A DNA stretch of 64,000 nucleotides from Arenicola marina. Its lineage: Eukaryota; Annelida; Polychaeta; Arenicolidae. Positions 1 to 12,500 of the stretch are shown here, piece after piece. A program made the position numbers and the translations under genes. The stretch spans positions 42,773,670 to 42,837,669 of the forward strand of contig OZ025248.1 of assembly GCA_964019135.1 (NCBI GenBank), written 5' to 3'. Within the stretch, counting starts at the first letter, position 1. Every line of letters starts with the position of its first letter. The notes under the pieces are model-generated. The model saw only the letters and a program-made list of their open reading frames with translations, was not told the DNA's origin and did not search any database.

Positions 1-1
1 T

Positions 2-3000
2 ATCGCCGCCCGCGATGCCCTCTGTCGCCAAGAACACGACCTCAGTGACCGCGGCACAGTGGGTGGCGGGGAGCAGAGACGTCACCAAGGTCACAACAAC
101 AGTCGCCGACCTGGCGACGGCAGTCCTGGTAACGATGATAACGCGCGTCGCAGCCTCTTTGCTGATGTGGACCGTGGTACACATGGTGACGTAAGGTATG
201 AAGATCACGAAGTAAGTCGTCGCCGTACCTACAGACAAGATTCTGTTGAACTTGAAGATGTTGAACTCGATGGGTGTGATGAGGACCCCTACCCGCTGCC
301 CGCCCACCAGTCTCGGCAACAAGTGGACGATTCCGAACCGCTGCCCGCCCAGCACCCCCAGCAACAAGTGGACAATTCCGAACCGCTGCCTGCCCACCAC
401 CCCCAGCAACAAGTGGAAAATTCCGAACCGCTGTCCGCCCACCACCCCCAGCAACAAGTGGACGATTCCGAACCGCTGTCCGCCCACCACCCCCAGCAAC
501 AAGTGGACGATTCTGTGCCAACACGCCCCGCGAGCAGCGAGGGTCTCGATGTCTGTGTGACCAATAACGCGAGGTCAGACTCCCCGGCGGCCCGCACCCG
601 ACAACCAGCGCGCGACCGGACGTCCAACAGCTCCTGGGCGATACCAAGCAACCGGAGCGCAGACAACTCAGGCGACAGACCGCGTCAGGACGAGGAGGAG
701 GAGGAGGAGGAGGAGGCACCCCCCTGCCCGGACAGCGACCCTGTCACGGAGGGTCGGAGATCTGCTGCTGCGGCGACGGTCGGCAAGGAAAGCCCCTCGG
801 CCCCCCTGGGCGGGAGCAGCAGGTCGAGTCTGCTGGAGGAAGCCCAAGAGGCTGACCGGAGGAGCGCCTTGCCTGTGCCAGGGTCGCCGCTGAGCCACAC
901 CCTGCCGGCCGTGGACACCTCGTTCGCCGATGATGAGGAGTCCTCGCCCCCAGCGAGGGGACGCAGCGGGCACACGGCTGGGCGGCCCAGCGACAGACGG
1001 CGCGCCACGGCCACCCTCATGCCTAAGGGTGGAGGACAACCTCCGGCCGGGAGGGGAGTGACAGACCGTACCCCACGCGCCCTGGCCACCCCGAGGGGTA
1101 CGACAAAGAATACCCCGCGCACCCTGGCCACCCCGAGGGGTACGACAAAGAATACCCCACGCACCCTGGCCACCCCGAGGGGTACGACAAAGAATACCCC
1201 ACGCACCCTGGCCACCCCGAGGGGTACGACAAAGAATACCCCACGCACCCTGGCCACCCCGAGGGGTACGACAAAGAATACCCCACGCACCCTGGCCACC
1301 CCGAGGGGTACGACACAGAGTACCCCACCCCACTTGGCCACCCCGAGGAGTGAGACAGAGAGTACCCCACGCGCCCTGGCCACCCCGAGGGGTACGACAC
1401 AGAGTACCCCACGCGCCCTGGCCACCCCGAGGGGTAAGACAGAGAGTACGCCACGCGCCCTGGCTACCCCGGTCGGCAAAGGTGCGAATAAGGGAAAGGG
1501 CACCAGGTAATATCGATAGTACAAGAGGCTCCTGTACTTTGTGGGATTTTATGCCATATATTGCAAGAACGTTGCCCCTTATTTACCGGTTGGAAGAAGA
1601 TAATGAATAATTTGAAAAGGACATACGGGACCATCAAAGGCATTAAGTCTAGAGCGAGAACTCCCCGGATACATTTTGTTGGAAACTTATTACTGGTCAC
1701 GTGTTTAATCTACGGCATGTAAAGACCAATATCGATTTTTAACCGACTGTCATTATTCTTGGAGTATAATGGGTAACATTGGATATTTCCGCTTATAATG
1801 ATCTGTAATGTCGGAAAAAATTATAGTAACAACATATTCTTATTCTTTATCGCAGGAATTTACCCTTGTCGCGTACACTTTTTGCTGGGGCCGTTGTGCC
1901 GGCTGCGTCACGTCCTACAGACGCCACCTCCATGGGCCAGCGGGGCAGGACGCCCGGCGCACGCTGCTCCATCAGCACTGTAAGCACAACTAGCCAACTA
2001 TATGTAACATGTAACCGGTATATGTTGTGGCTTGAGGTCCGACCTGATTTACCGCCTCTTTGAAATAAGTACACAGCGGCACATCGTCCAGGAATTGTTT
2101 TTGGTGGTCATGTAAATAATTGCCACCATATGAATCTGTCAAGAGTTCGTACGCTCCGAAGAGACTTGAAGAGCCATTCTAGCGACCTGCACGGAGATGC
2201 GTGGGATGTCATCCATGCCGTGATGCTATGGCCTTGTTACTGACTTCGCTTTTCTCATCAAAGTCTTATATGAAGTTAATTTTATGGGTTGAACCAGGCG
2301 AAATGACTCGGTCACTGATCGTCCTCAAGGTCTTATGTGTAGTGAAGTATATGGGTTGAACCAAGCACATGACTCATTGACTTTTATCCATCAAGGTCCT
2401 TCTGTGTAGTGAAGTGTATAGGTTGATATCTTGACATTGTCTTTGACATATATATGCAGATAGTATGACCCCATAACTCCCATTACCGGGTAGTTCAAGT
2501 CCCAGAAGCCGAGGCGACGTCCCACAATAACATACAACATCTGTTCCTTCCATCCAGAGTATGGGGCTTGTCACTCCCGAAACCGTGAAGGTTTCTCGCC
2601 AAGGACGAAAGAGAAAAGGCAGTCCTATTGTGGCGGAGCCGGCCCGATCTGATTCTGAAGGTGAGCTACGCCTTACCTTTTCCCACCATTTTCTCGGGGG
2701 GCCTCCCTGGTGTAGTGGTTAGCGCACTAGACCGCAGATCAATAGGTCCTGGGTTCGAATCCGGGCTCGGGCACCTAATCTGGGGCATGTTTCATTCCTT
2801 CATCCTTCATCGTCTCGGGAGGTTCCTTGGCCCAATTTAGCCTGTATGTGCACAAAAGTGGCCTAAAACACCAACATTCCATTCCATTCCCACCATTTTC
2901 TCATAATGTTAATTTGTGGATGGCGTTGGTGGTGATTGCACGAGTTACAACACGATGCATATGTAACGAGACAGCACGATGCAAATCATTGTAGCTTCCA

Positions 3001-6000
3001 CTATATAGAACATAGCACTACAGTAAGTGACGTTATTGTCTCAAATGGATTCACATATATATTGTTTTACATTGTATAACTGTAGCTCTGCCCACATCAC
3101 ATGCTTCATGTATTAACCGATATTAACCTTAGATATATTCAATATATTCTGTGAAAGGTTCAGGAGCTATCCCCTGTAAGTTGAGAAGTGCTCACACAAA
3201 TTGCTCACACGATGTATATTTATATATATTCTAAACACGCTCAATTATTAAGTATGGCCTCGTCCTCTTTCCTGTTTTACTATTCCACTCCTATCGATAT
3301 ACCTACGTCACTATCGAGGTTCCCTACTCCGCTATCGAGGTTCCCTACTCCACTATCGAGGCTCGCTACTCTACTATCGAGGTTCCCTACTCCACTATCG
3401 AGGCTCGCTACTCCACTATCGAGGTTCCCTACTCCACTGTCGAGGTTCCCTACTCCACTATCGAGGTTCCCTGCTCCACTGTCGAGGTTCCCTACTCCAC
3501 TATCGAGGTTCCGTGCTCCACTATCGAGGTTCCCTACTCCACTATCGAGGTTCCCTACTCCACTATCGAGGTTCCCTACCCCACTATCGGGTCTCCTTAT
3601 TCCATTATCGAGGTTCCCTACTCTACTGTCGAGTTTCCCTACTCCACTATCGAGGTTCCCTACTCCACTATCGAGGTGCCCTATTCCACTATCGAGGTTC
3701 CGTACTCCACTATCGAGGTTCCCTACTCCACTATCGAGGCTCCCTACTCCACTATCGAGTCTCCCTATTCCACTATCGAGGTTCCCTACTCCGCTATCGA
3801 GGTTCCCTACGCCACTATCGAGGTTCCCTACTCCACTATCGAGGTTCCCTACTCCACTATCGAGATTCCCTACTCCACTATCAAGGTTCCCTACTCCACT
3901 ATCTAGGTTTCCTACTCCACTATCGAGGTTCCCCACTCCACTATCTAGGTTTCCTACTCCCCTATCGAGGTTCCCTACTCCACTATCGAGGTTCCCTACT
4001 CCTCTATCGAGGTTCTCTATTTCACTGTAATGGCTCCCTACTCCACTATCGAGGTTCCCTACTCCACTATCTAGGTTTCCTATTCCACTATCGAGGTTCC
4101 ATACTCCACTATCGAGGTTTCCTACTCCACTATCGAGGTTCCCTACTCTATTATCGAGGTTCATTACTACACAATCGAGGCTCCCTAAACCACTATCGAG
4201 GTTCCCTACTCTACAATCGAGGTTCCCTACTCCACTATCTAGGTTCCCTACTCTACAATCGAGGTTCCCTACTCCACTGTCCAGGTTCCTTACTCCCCTA
4301 TCGAGGTTCCCTACTCCACTATCGAGTCTCCCTACTCCACTATCGAGGTTCCCTACTCCACTGTCGAGGTTCCCTACTCCACTGTCGAGGTTCCCTCCAC
4401 TATCGAGGTTAACTACTCCACTATCGAGGTTCCCTCCACTATCGAGGTTCCCTACTCCACTATCGAGGCTCCCTACTTCAGTATCAAGGATTCTTACACC
4501 TCTGTTCTACTCCTGACCGCGGTCTTGCCCGTCGCAGATCTCGAGGTTCGTCTCTGGGTGGGAGACGGCCACAAGAGACGGAAGGCCTCTGACGTCACAG
4601 ACCTCGACATCCTGCTCAACGTCTTTGAAGACCAAGCCATTGATTTCCGGTACAGATTACGGCTTTATTATTCCATTACAAAAAAAGGATTAAAGCTGCT
4701 TGTCGAGCTTTTGCCAAATCTAAGCCCAGGCGACATATATATAACAATTTGCAGAAAACTCTATTGTTTCATTCTATAAATTCAGACAACTAATAAACAT
4801 AGCCGTGACGGCCTTGATATGGAAAACGTGTCTATCATGGGACACCACAGAACTCTGTCGCAGCTCTGCTACATTTAACAAAGCATCGCGAAGCGCAAAA
4901 ACTGATGACGTTTACCACTAAGTTGAAAACCTCTCGTTAATTGATATCACGGGCAAGGCTTAGAGACTCCATTTGGCAGTCTAGCATGCGTTGAATATAG
5001 ACAAAAGAAATTTTGGATGATCCAAGACTGTTTCTTATTTGTATTTTGACCTCTTTAGTTTTGTCGGGAAAGAGCTTGATATGCAACTTTAAAATACTAA
5101 TCTATAACTTTTTGCTACATACTGACATTAAACATGTATCATTTTATTATGTCCTTGATAAGCAATGGTGCATTCTACAATATCGGTTTTGCGTTTACTT
5201 CACAGACACACGCTGAAATCGAAGACTTGCACAAGGGCGCTGAACGCTTTCGCCAAGAACATGCAGAAAGATCTTCGTGAGGCGGTGAGGTTATCCAGTG
5301 TGAATGCTCGCTAGTGAAACCATCTCCCGTCATGTAGATGAATGCTCGGAACACGCTGTACCGGTGTGCTGCCAAGAGGTGTCCACCGAACGCCTGTGTG
5401 TGAGGCGCGCGGGGTGGGGGGGGGGCAGGGGGGGAGAGAAGGTAGCCGGCATGGGTGCACCAGACGGTATTTTTTTGTCGAACCGTTACAATATTTCTAC
5501 CGCGCTTAATAGACTGAAGCATATGTAAATCCTCTGTTAACTACCAAATGGCTCACTAGAGCGCGGCACCCCCTGTGTGTGATCTGCTGGTGGGTACCGT
5601 CGGTCAGCACTGGGCGACAGCAGCGACCATCTCGTGGTAGAAAGCAACCCACTATGTCAGAATATGTTAGATACCGTTTAATGGCATAGTCTTTACTGCC
5701 TTGTCAAAATAGATAGTTGAACATGTACTCACTATGCGGCGGCTGGATAAGATATAGTAAGGGATTAAACTGCTTTTGCAAATTGAACTCACAGCCACTC
5801 CAACACCCACTTCCTCAAAGGAGGCATTCGTGCCAACGCGCGATAAAAAATAAGGGCGGTTGCCGCATGGCTGTATCTAGAGCTATAACTTCCGTCTCTC
5901 CCACCACCCACCGTAGACTGCCGTCTGCCTGATCGTTCAAGGTTAACAGCAATTCTGAGAGGACATTTCTCGCAAAATGACGCTGGTCGTGTGGAGACAG

Positions 6001-8429
6001 GAGGGGGGGGGGGGGTAGCAGTCTGTCGTACAAAGGTTGTGTTATTACCCTCAATATGCTTCATAACATGTATGTTTCAGACATGATAGTCTGGATCATC
6101 GACATACCTAACTGGTATTGGTACAGTAACCCTGTGCAGTAAAGATAGACCACTGTGAAAGTAGAAAAATAATCCTACTTCTATCTCACAAAAGGCAATA
6201 TAGCATGTTGAATGACACTAGTTTTCTGTTTTCAGATCACACTTGCGGCACAAGTAATGCAACTTCAGACAAGTGTGAACGGGGTAAATATATCAAGACT
6301 AGTCTTGTACACGGGGGGCTAGATCGCCCAGACCGGGTTACGAACCACCCCCACACAGAGGCTCCACGTCTTTTACAGTAATGGACGCCTACAAAGTATA
6401 ATTACATTGCCATTGAAACTATGTGGTCCTCTTGTATGCTGAGAAACGCGTGATGAGATTACACTGTACGAGACGATCTAGACAGGTGTGTCACCTTGTT
6501 ATTGAAGTCTTCTTACCTGCTTTACCTTTTAATTCCAGACTCGAAACAGGATCAGAAAAAAACGGACGGAGCTTCTTGCCACGCAAAAGATGTGCTTTGA
6601 GTGAGTCACTGTGTTCTTAAATGGCAGTTGTTGTAGTCACGCTGGATAATTATGTTCACCAGATTGCAGACCTGGCTAAATAAATAACCATAATCATAAT
6701 CTTCACAATGTAGACGGGACATGCGAGAAAACAGATGATGTAATCATTTGCTTCTAAAATTGGTTGACGAGACAGTGGAGGCGGGGAGGGGGGGTGGGGG
6801 TTCGATGAGCGTAGTGTATATACTGACATATATTTAGCTCTGTTTGCCTTGGATTCTGTCTGCTATATGATGACATATATTTAGCTCTGTTTGCCTTGGA
6901 TTCTGTCTGCTATATGATGACATATATTTAGCTCTGTTTGCCTTGGGTTCTGTCTGGTATATGATGACATATATTTAGCTCTGTTTGCCTTGGGTTCTGT
7001 CTGGTATATGATGACATATATTTAGCTCTGTTTGCCTTGGATTCTGTCTGCTATATGATGACATGTATTTAGCTCTGTTTGCCTTGGATTCTGTCTGCTA
7101 TATGATGACATATATTTAGCTCTGTTTGCCTTGGGTTCTGTCTGGTATATGATGACATATATTTAGCTCTGTTTGCCTTGGATTCTGTCTGCTATATGAT
7201 GACATGTATTTAGCTCTGTTTGCCTTGGATTCTGTCTGCTATATGATGACATATATTTAGCTCTGTTTGGCCTTGGGTTCTGTCTGGTATATGATGACAT
7301 ATATGTAGCTCTGTTTGGCCTTGGGCTCTGTCTGCTATATGATGACATATGTTTAGCTCTGTTTGCCTTGGATTCTGTCTGCTATATGATGACATATATT
7401 TAGCTCTGTTTGCCTTGGATTCTGTCTGCTATATGATGACATATATTTAGCTCTGTTTGGCCTTGTTTCTGTCTGCTATATGATGACATATATTTAGTTC
7501 TGTTTGCCTTGGATTCTGTCTGCTATATGATGACATATGTTTAGCTCTGTTTGCCTTGGATTCTGTCTGCTATATGATGACATATATTTAGCTCTGTTTG
7601 CCTTGGATTAGCTCTTAGATTCTGTCTGGTATATGACATATCTTTAGCTCTGTTTGGCCTTAGATTCTGTCTGGTATATGATGACATATCTTTAGCTCTG
7701 TTGGCCTTGGATTTTGTCTGGTATATGATGACATATATTCAGCTCTGTTTGGCCTTGGGTTCTGTCTGGTATATGATGACATATATTTAGCTCTGTTTGG
7801 CCTTGGATTCTGTCTGGTATATGATGACATACATTTAGCTCTCTTTGGCCTTGGATTCTGTCTGCTATATGATGACATATATTTAGCTCTCTTTGGCCTT
7901 GGATTCTGTCTGCTATATCATGACATATATTTAGCAGACAGAATCCAAGGCCAAAAACAGCTATATGATGACATATTTCACGCGTCATTGATTTCAGGCT
8001 GGAAAGAGAACTGCACATCATGTCGGGTGATCACGTGACCTCACAGACGGTATGTACAGGTGTCTCGGCGTCTCGTGACGTCATGATAGACGTTACTGTT
8101 TTGAAATGCTGATGCTTCGTTCTTCAGTGATATAAAATAATGCTTCGAACTATATAAAATATAAACGTATTGATTGCTGCTTTGAACAATATATAATGTG
8201 AATATTTATTAATGTACCGGTATTGCATGGACAGGATATTATATATATAATAACTCCTCAATATATATTGATATGCATAACAAAGTATTTATCCATTTCA
8301 GCAAGGATAGTGTATAATTATACACTACCCTTGGTTTCAGGCTCGGACTGGTTCTTAGGGGATACGGCCTGCCTAAGTAGACTTTCAGGTTTACTGCATC
8401 GAAACGGTGTTCCAAGAAGACTTGGTTGA
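2..8429 (+). CDS. CENPU: CENP-U-like inner kinetochore protein, 5'-partial, spliced
   Basis: Exons by splice sites and phase: 2-1506 (open to the window edge), 1856-1979, 2558-2660, 4538-4649, 5206-5284, 6236-6283, 6539-6600, 7998-8059, 8341-8429. Every junction keeps frame. CENP-U pairs with CENP-Q in the CENP-O/P/Q/U/R group of the centromere network. The coil fits vertebrate CENP-U as I recall it: a Trp in LEVRLW, ASDVTDLDILL (family TSD..EL), SKTC (family SKVC), then without gaps KKR, a Gln seven residues after the KKR starts, and LE..L. The N-terminal 500+ residues are acidic and low complexity and hold two coding minisatellites, so the protein is much longer than the about 418 aa of the human one. 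Exon 8 has two possible donors (after 8049 or 8059); only the second continues in frame into 8341-8429, which ends at TGA. That last exon is the least certain part. No start codon is visible. Confidence 0.66.
296..525 (+). repeat. 45-bp coding minisatellite, about 5 copies, in CENP-U-like exon 1
   Basis: The unit encodes 15 residues (SEPLPAHHPQQQVDN and variants) and is a multiple of three, so copy number can change without breaking frame. The peptide is polar and Pro/Gln-rich, as expected of a disordered segment. Other frames over it are also open because the unit lacks stops. Confidence 0.9.
1060..1462 (+). repeat. 42-bp coding minisatellite, about 9-10 copies, in CENP-U-like exon 1
   Basis: The unit encodes 14 residues (TPRTLATPRGTTKN and variants): basic, Thr/Pro-rich, with repeated TPR triplets that would suit proline-directed kinases (inference). 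The first units are almost identical; later ones diverge (TQS, TES endings). Period is a multiple of three. It ends about 45 bases before the exon's donor. Confidence 0.9.
2696..2886 (+). mobile_element. tRNA-derived SINE, family A, with 16-bp target site duplication
   Basis: Pol III box A (TGGTGTAGTGG, 2708-2718) and box B (GGTTCGAATCC, 2752-2762) sit in a tRNA-like head. A body with TCGTCTCGGGAGGTTCCTTGG and a tail of ATTCC repeats follow. The flanks 2680-2695 and 2887-2902 are the same 16 bases (TTCCCACCATTTTCTC), a clear target duplication. It lies in intron 3 of the CENP-U-like gene. Related body sequence recurs near 10.2, 32.9 and 36.2 kb. Confidence 0.85.
3285..4490. repeat. 21-bp minisatellite, about 57 copies, in CENP-U-like intron 3
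   Basis: Unit close to CTACTCCACTATCGAGGTTCC. Since 21 is a multiple of three, long open frames appear on both strands (SRFPTPL on plus, NLDSGVG on minus); these are repeat artefacts. The array stops about 45 bases before the acceptor of exon 4, whose first bases (ATCTCGAGGTTCGTCTC) share the TCGAGGTTC core of the unit. Confidence 0.92.
6830..7930. repeat. 47-bp minisatellite, about 23 copies, in CENP-U-like intron 7
   Basis: Each copy carries GATGACATATATTTAGCTC and CTTGGATTCTGTCTG. Two versions (GGATTCTGTCTGC and GGGTTCTGTCTGG) alternate in blocks, and the GGCC form of the junction dominates to the right. Just after the array, about 7931-7957, part of the unit appears inverted (CAGACAGAATCCAAGGCC). 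It ends some 40 bases before exon 8. Confidence 0.9.
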
Positions 8430-9528
8430 AAGGATAGAACATGTAATCAACAGTCGTGGATAAAATATTACTTGCATACTGTATATCCACTTCGTGTAAT
8501 TGAAATATGTTTACATTATCATTATGTAGCGCAAAGGTGCAGTAGGCACCTAAATCTATTCTCTAGAAATGTATACATTGCCGAAATCCATGCATGTAAC
8601 GTTGTTTCTGGCGGTCAACTTTAATTTTGGTTTTGATGGACATATTTTAAATGTTTTTTTCAGCCCATATGTGGTCAATCTAGTAATAAATTGAATTCTG
8701 AAAATGTTTTGGTATGTGTCTTTGAAAATCTAGATTAACGGTGGTCCCATAATGCCACAGGCAAGGAAGTAAGCGATAAGGTTTTAAATAAAACCCCTCT
8801 GGAAGGAGAGCGTTAGTAAATCTAGAACTTCTAAATCAACAAATTAGCGTTCTTGAAATACTAAATTGATATTTATTCGCTATATGAAACTGGGGATAAT
8901 GATTGAAAATGGTAAATAAAGACTAGGTGTAACGAAATTTAAGTCTTACACAAAATAATTATCCCCTGGGGTAGTTCTCTCATGCTTTAAATCGATTTGG
9001 GGACAATTCGAATTCTTTTTTTGGTAAACATTTGAGTTTGGGCGCAGTTTATAATTTTTTAAGTGTGGAAGCGGCCTAATTGAAGAGTAGACTAGACTAG
9101 AATTATTCAGTTTCGGCCCATAATAGTGAGATAATAATTGACGAAACCCAATTTTGTTATGCCTATAGCAATATTCACCCGGCCTTAGTAGTGGTTAATG
9201 CAAAGACCGATTTATCTAAGTCTTGTGCAATAATTGTTTTTAAATTACAGCTTTTCGATATTGGCAAATCTATTGTTAAATACTCCAATATTCTATCGAC
9301 TCTTCACCTCTTAATTTGTTCCTTTTTCTGAAAACCCTGTTCCGATTTTCTAGCTCGATTGGCCACAGACCCGCATTACTGTCTCGCCGGGATTACCTTC
9401 GGAATATAATTACGCTCTTTACCTGCCTCGTTAGCTAACCAGACGAAATAGAACCGCCACCCACCGTCCAAATAACATGTAAACGTAAAAAGGAGACAAT
9501 AGAGTCCAGCCATGAAGATTGTTTTTTT
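8430..9528. other. Intergenic space between convergent genes
   Basis: AT-rich, between the 3' end of the CENP-U-like gene and the 3' end of RPL24. AATAAA hexamers near 8685 and 8786 could serve the plus-strand gene. A short segment 8668-8715 is framed by a strong acceptor and GTATGT donor in phase with the other exon 8 donor, but encodes nothing recognisable. I see no gene here. Confidence 0.5.
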
Positions 9529-9534
9529 TTTATT
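9529..9534 (-). terminator. RPL24 poly(A) signal (AATAAA)
   Basis: TTTATT on the plus strand reads AATAAA on the minus strand, about 30 bases after the RPL24 stop codon. An A-run follows it directly in the transcript direction. The resulting 3'UTR would be very short, as is usual for ribosomal protein genes. Confidence 0.75.
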
Positions 9535-9564
9535 GGCAGACACGTACAGGTGTGAAGAGCACGC

Positions 9565-12500
9565 TTAGCGCTTGCCACCAACACGAGGCTTGGCAGAGGG
9601 CATGACCTTGGCTGACTTGCCTCCCTTAGCTGCCTTGGGCGCGGGCGCCTGCAACACAGAAATAACACGTCAAATACAATTAATATAGAGGGCTACGTAT
9701 TTCTAGGAGTGACTCCCATACAATAAACAGATCAATGATAAGGGATTTGTTCATGTGGATCCGTAGTTTTCTCATGTCATTATTAACATTCGCATTCGGA
9801 TTAAGATAATGATCTTATGTGTATAAGGGTTTCTTTTACAACAAACTATTTCTGTTGATCAGGTCACAATACTTCCATTATACAGTAACATGTTAAAGGC
9901 TCTGCATCACTTACCTTCTTCTTGGTGACCTCCTTGGCCTTATTCTTCTCCTTCGCAGCCCTGCAAAGACGAGGCAATCATTAAGAACCAACCCTGAGCA
10001 CTGCAAGCCTACACCCAGACACAGCCTGTTGGGCAATAACACTAAGACTAGGTCACACAGTAATGTTATAAAGTGCCGGCACTGTAAATACAACATTATA
10101 TTACCTCAACTACTAACCACCATCACTCGAGCATAACGTACCATTTTGTCAAAGACTTGTCGGACAAACCATATCCTCCCGCAACATGTCCAGAAATTAA
10201 GTGGTCTAGACCACATTTATGTACAAAAGATTTGAACTGGACCAAGAACCTCCCGGGACATAAAAGCCTAAAGGGCTGATGGTTCAACGGTGATCTAGGG
10301 CACAAACCAGTGGCGGATTTCACTAACGCAGTTTATCCGGCTACGGGGCTTAATCGGCTGAAGTTACGAGGTAAAGGATGGGCAATTTTAGTCGACAAAG
10401 CCTGCTAAACTATGTACATATACATGAAATAGGCCACAGGGAGGTCCTCTCCGAATGGCTAGTCACCCTCCGGATATAAAAACAGTGCCTCCCCCCACCC
10501 AAAGATATAGTGTGTGCCGGTCAAGACGCCCCCCTCGACAGGACCAATGTACTGCATCCTCCCCTCCTAGGACAGGACCGATGTACTGCATCCTCCCCTC
10601 CTAGGACAGGACCAATGTACTGCATCCTCCCCTCCTAGGACAGGACCAATGTACTGCATCCTCCCCTCCTAGGACAGGACCAATGTACTGCTTCCTCCCA
10701 GCGTACGGCCTGATGTTACCCCGAACCCTGATGTAACTGTACACCCCCACCCCACTTTTGAGTCTGTTGTATGCACTGACCTGATTGCCTGCTCGCGCTG
10801 TGCCTTCCTGACCTCCGGCTTCTGGTTCCTCTTGGCCATGATGTCGGAGAGGGTGGCCCCAGTGATGGCCCGCTGGAACTTGGTCGTACGGCGCGTGCGC
10901 TTCTTGGTCACCTCCTCCTGCTGACCCTTCTTGTGCTTGCGACGGTACAGCACAGTCCAGTTGATCTTACGCGGGTTCCTCTTCATGGCATGCGATTTCT
11001 CGCACTTGCCAGTGATGAACTGGAAGGCCTGTTCAATACCAAAGCATGCATGGGATGATTACATTGTAAATGTAAAAGACGTTGGCAGCTGAGTGGAGTA
11101 GAAGAGACTCCCAATTTTAAATGCAGTCATAGGCTCTCAACAAATGCCACATCGATATGAAACATTCACAAAAGCCCATTGACTGGCTACTTCCAGACAA
11201 TTATGCTTTGTAACTTTACAGCATGAAATTAAGGTTCTTTAGAGAACATACTGTACCACTACAAAATCATTGCCTTAACGCCCCAATTAAGAAAGCGTCC
11301 ACTATATAATGCATACAAACAATAATACAAGCATTACCCAGTAGTCCAATAACAGGTGAAAGATTTTTGTACAAATATTTAGAGAATTGGCATTTTTGAG
11401 AACAAAATAATGTACAGGTCTGATGTACTGCATTTATATATCTGAAATACCATTTCCCTGCAATGTTTTGTAACAACGTTTTTTGCCCATTTCTTGTATA
11501 TTGCACACATGCTCCTTAATAGGCAACCTACATGTACATTAACAACAATGTTAATGACCTATCACCTATAAGTATTTTGATAGGGGTGTAGTCTATTTTT
11601 ATAACACAATACATTGGCATCAAGTTTTAAAAACTCTTGACAAAGGAGCAACATTTTTAAATGATAATATTTATGGCTTTGATGACCCTATGGTTTCCAT
11701 CAGCAATTCCTTTAGAAGGCTAAGGTATGGCTTTACAAGAAACCACCAGGTCATGGTTCATGGCCAAGGCTGTGAAGTTTTCTTAACTATTAACACCTGA
11801 TACACATTGAAATTGGTGAAGAAGCAATGCCAAAGGCACAGCTGGTTCAGTGTTACTTATTCTAATGCTATATCTCCCCCTGCAAAAACTTTACTACAGA
11901 TTGGCTAATACCAGTACTTGAGGTGGGAGTGTAATAATTGGAACAGCCTGCAATATAATTTGCATAAAGTCGCATGAAACACATGAAACTATAGTTCTCT
12001 TTGCAACTTCTCACCGTTCCTGTTCGGAATGTCATGGACATAATCATCAGCGCCTGTGCCCCCAAGCAAGCTCGCTTCTCTAGGGGTACAACAGTGACCA
12101 TGCTAAATTCTTTAGACACCAGTCGGGAATCAACTGTGGCTTTTATCATAATGCGTATGCATAGTCATAGTGTTTATGTATTCTATATACTTTGTTCTAT
12201 CTTCTGACATCAAGAAAATGCCTACACTAGGTGGTTTCCATTATATTTTAGCAAAGAAATGTTTTAGAGAATATGTTTTTTCCCAACCAACTGCCATGCA
12301 TATGCTTCGCAAAACCTGGTGAGTCCTGCCACCATTTATAGCCTGGGTCAAGAACTTTGTAACCTAGTTACAATTACCTAGGATAGAGGGTGCTGCTGTT
12401 GTCCTTAAGTTCAAAGTGAGTGACTGACAACACCCTCTCTAGCAGTCATATGCTAACACTACCAGAGCGGAGGAACCAAAGTTGCATTCACAGGTACCAG

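Noticed and set aside
2700..2775. Functional tRNA gene
   Set aside because: Box A and B are good, but the sequence continues into a SINE body and tail, is flanked by a 16-bp target duplication and lacks a proper paired acceptor stem.
3188..4412. Open frames SRFPTPL (plus) and NLDSGVG (minus)
   Set aside because: Seven-residue periodicity comes from the 21-bp intron minisatellite.
5304..6064. Small ORFs in CENP-U-like intron 5
   Set aside because: Overlap G-runs and lack any motif; only the 48-base exon at 6236-6283 fits phase and family.
8668..8715. Possible CENP-U exon between strong acceptor and GTATGT donor
   Set aside because: Encodes 16 residues without coil character or similarity; the 8341-8429 exon keeps a gapless match to the family coil.
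9435..10096. Small minus-strand ORFs overlapping the RPL24 3' exons
   Set aside because: They are in other frames than the spliced RPL24 reading, which is unambiguous.
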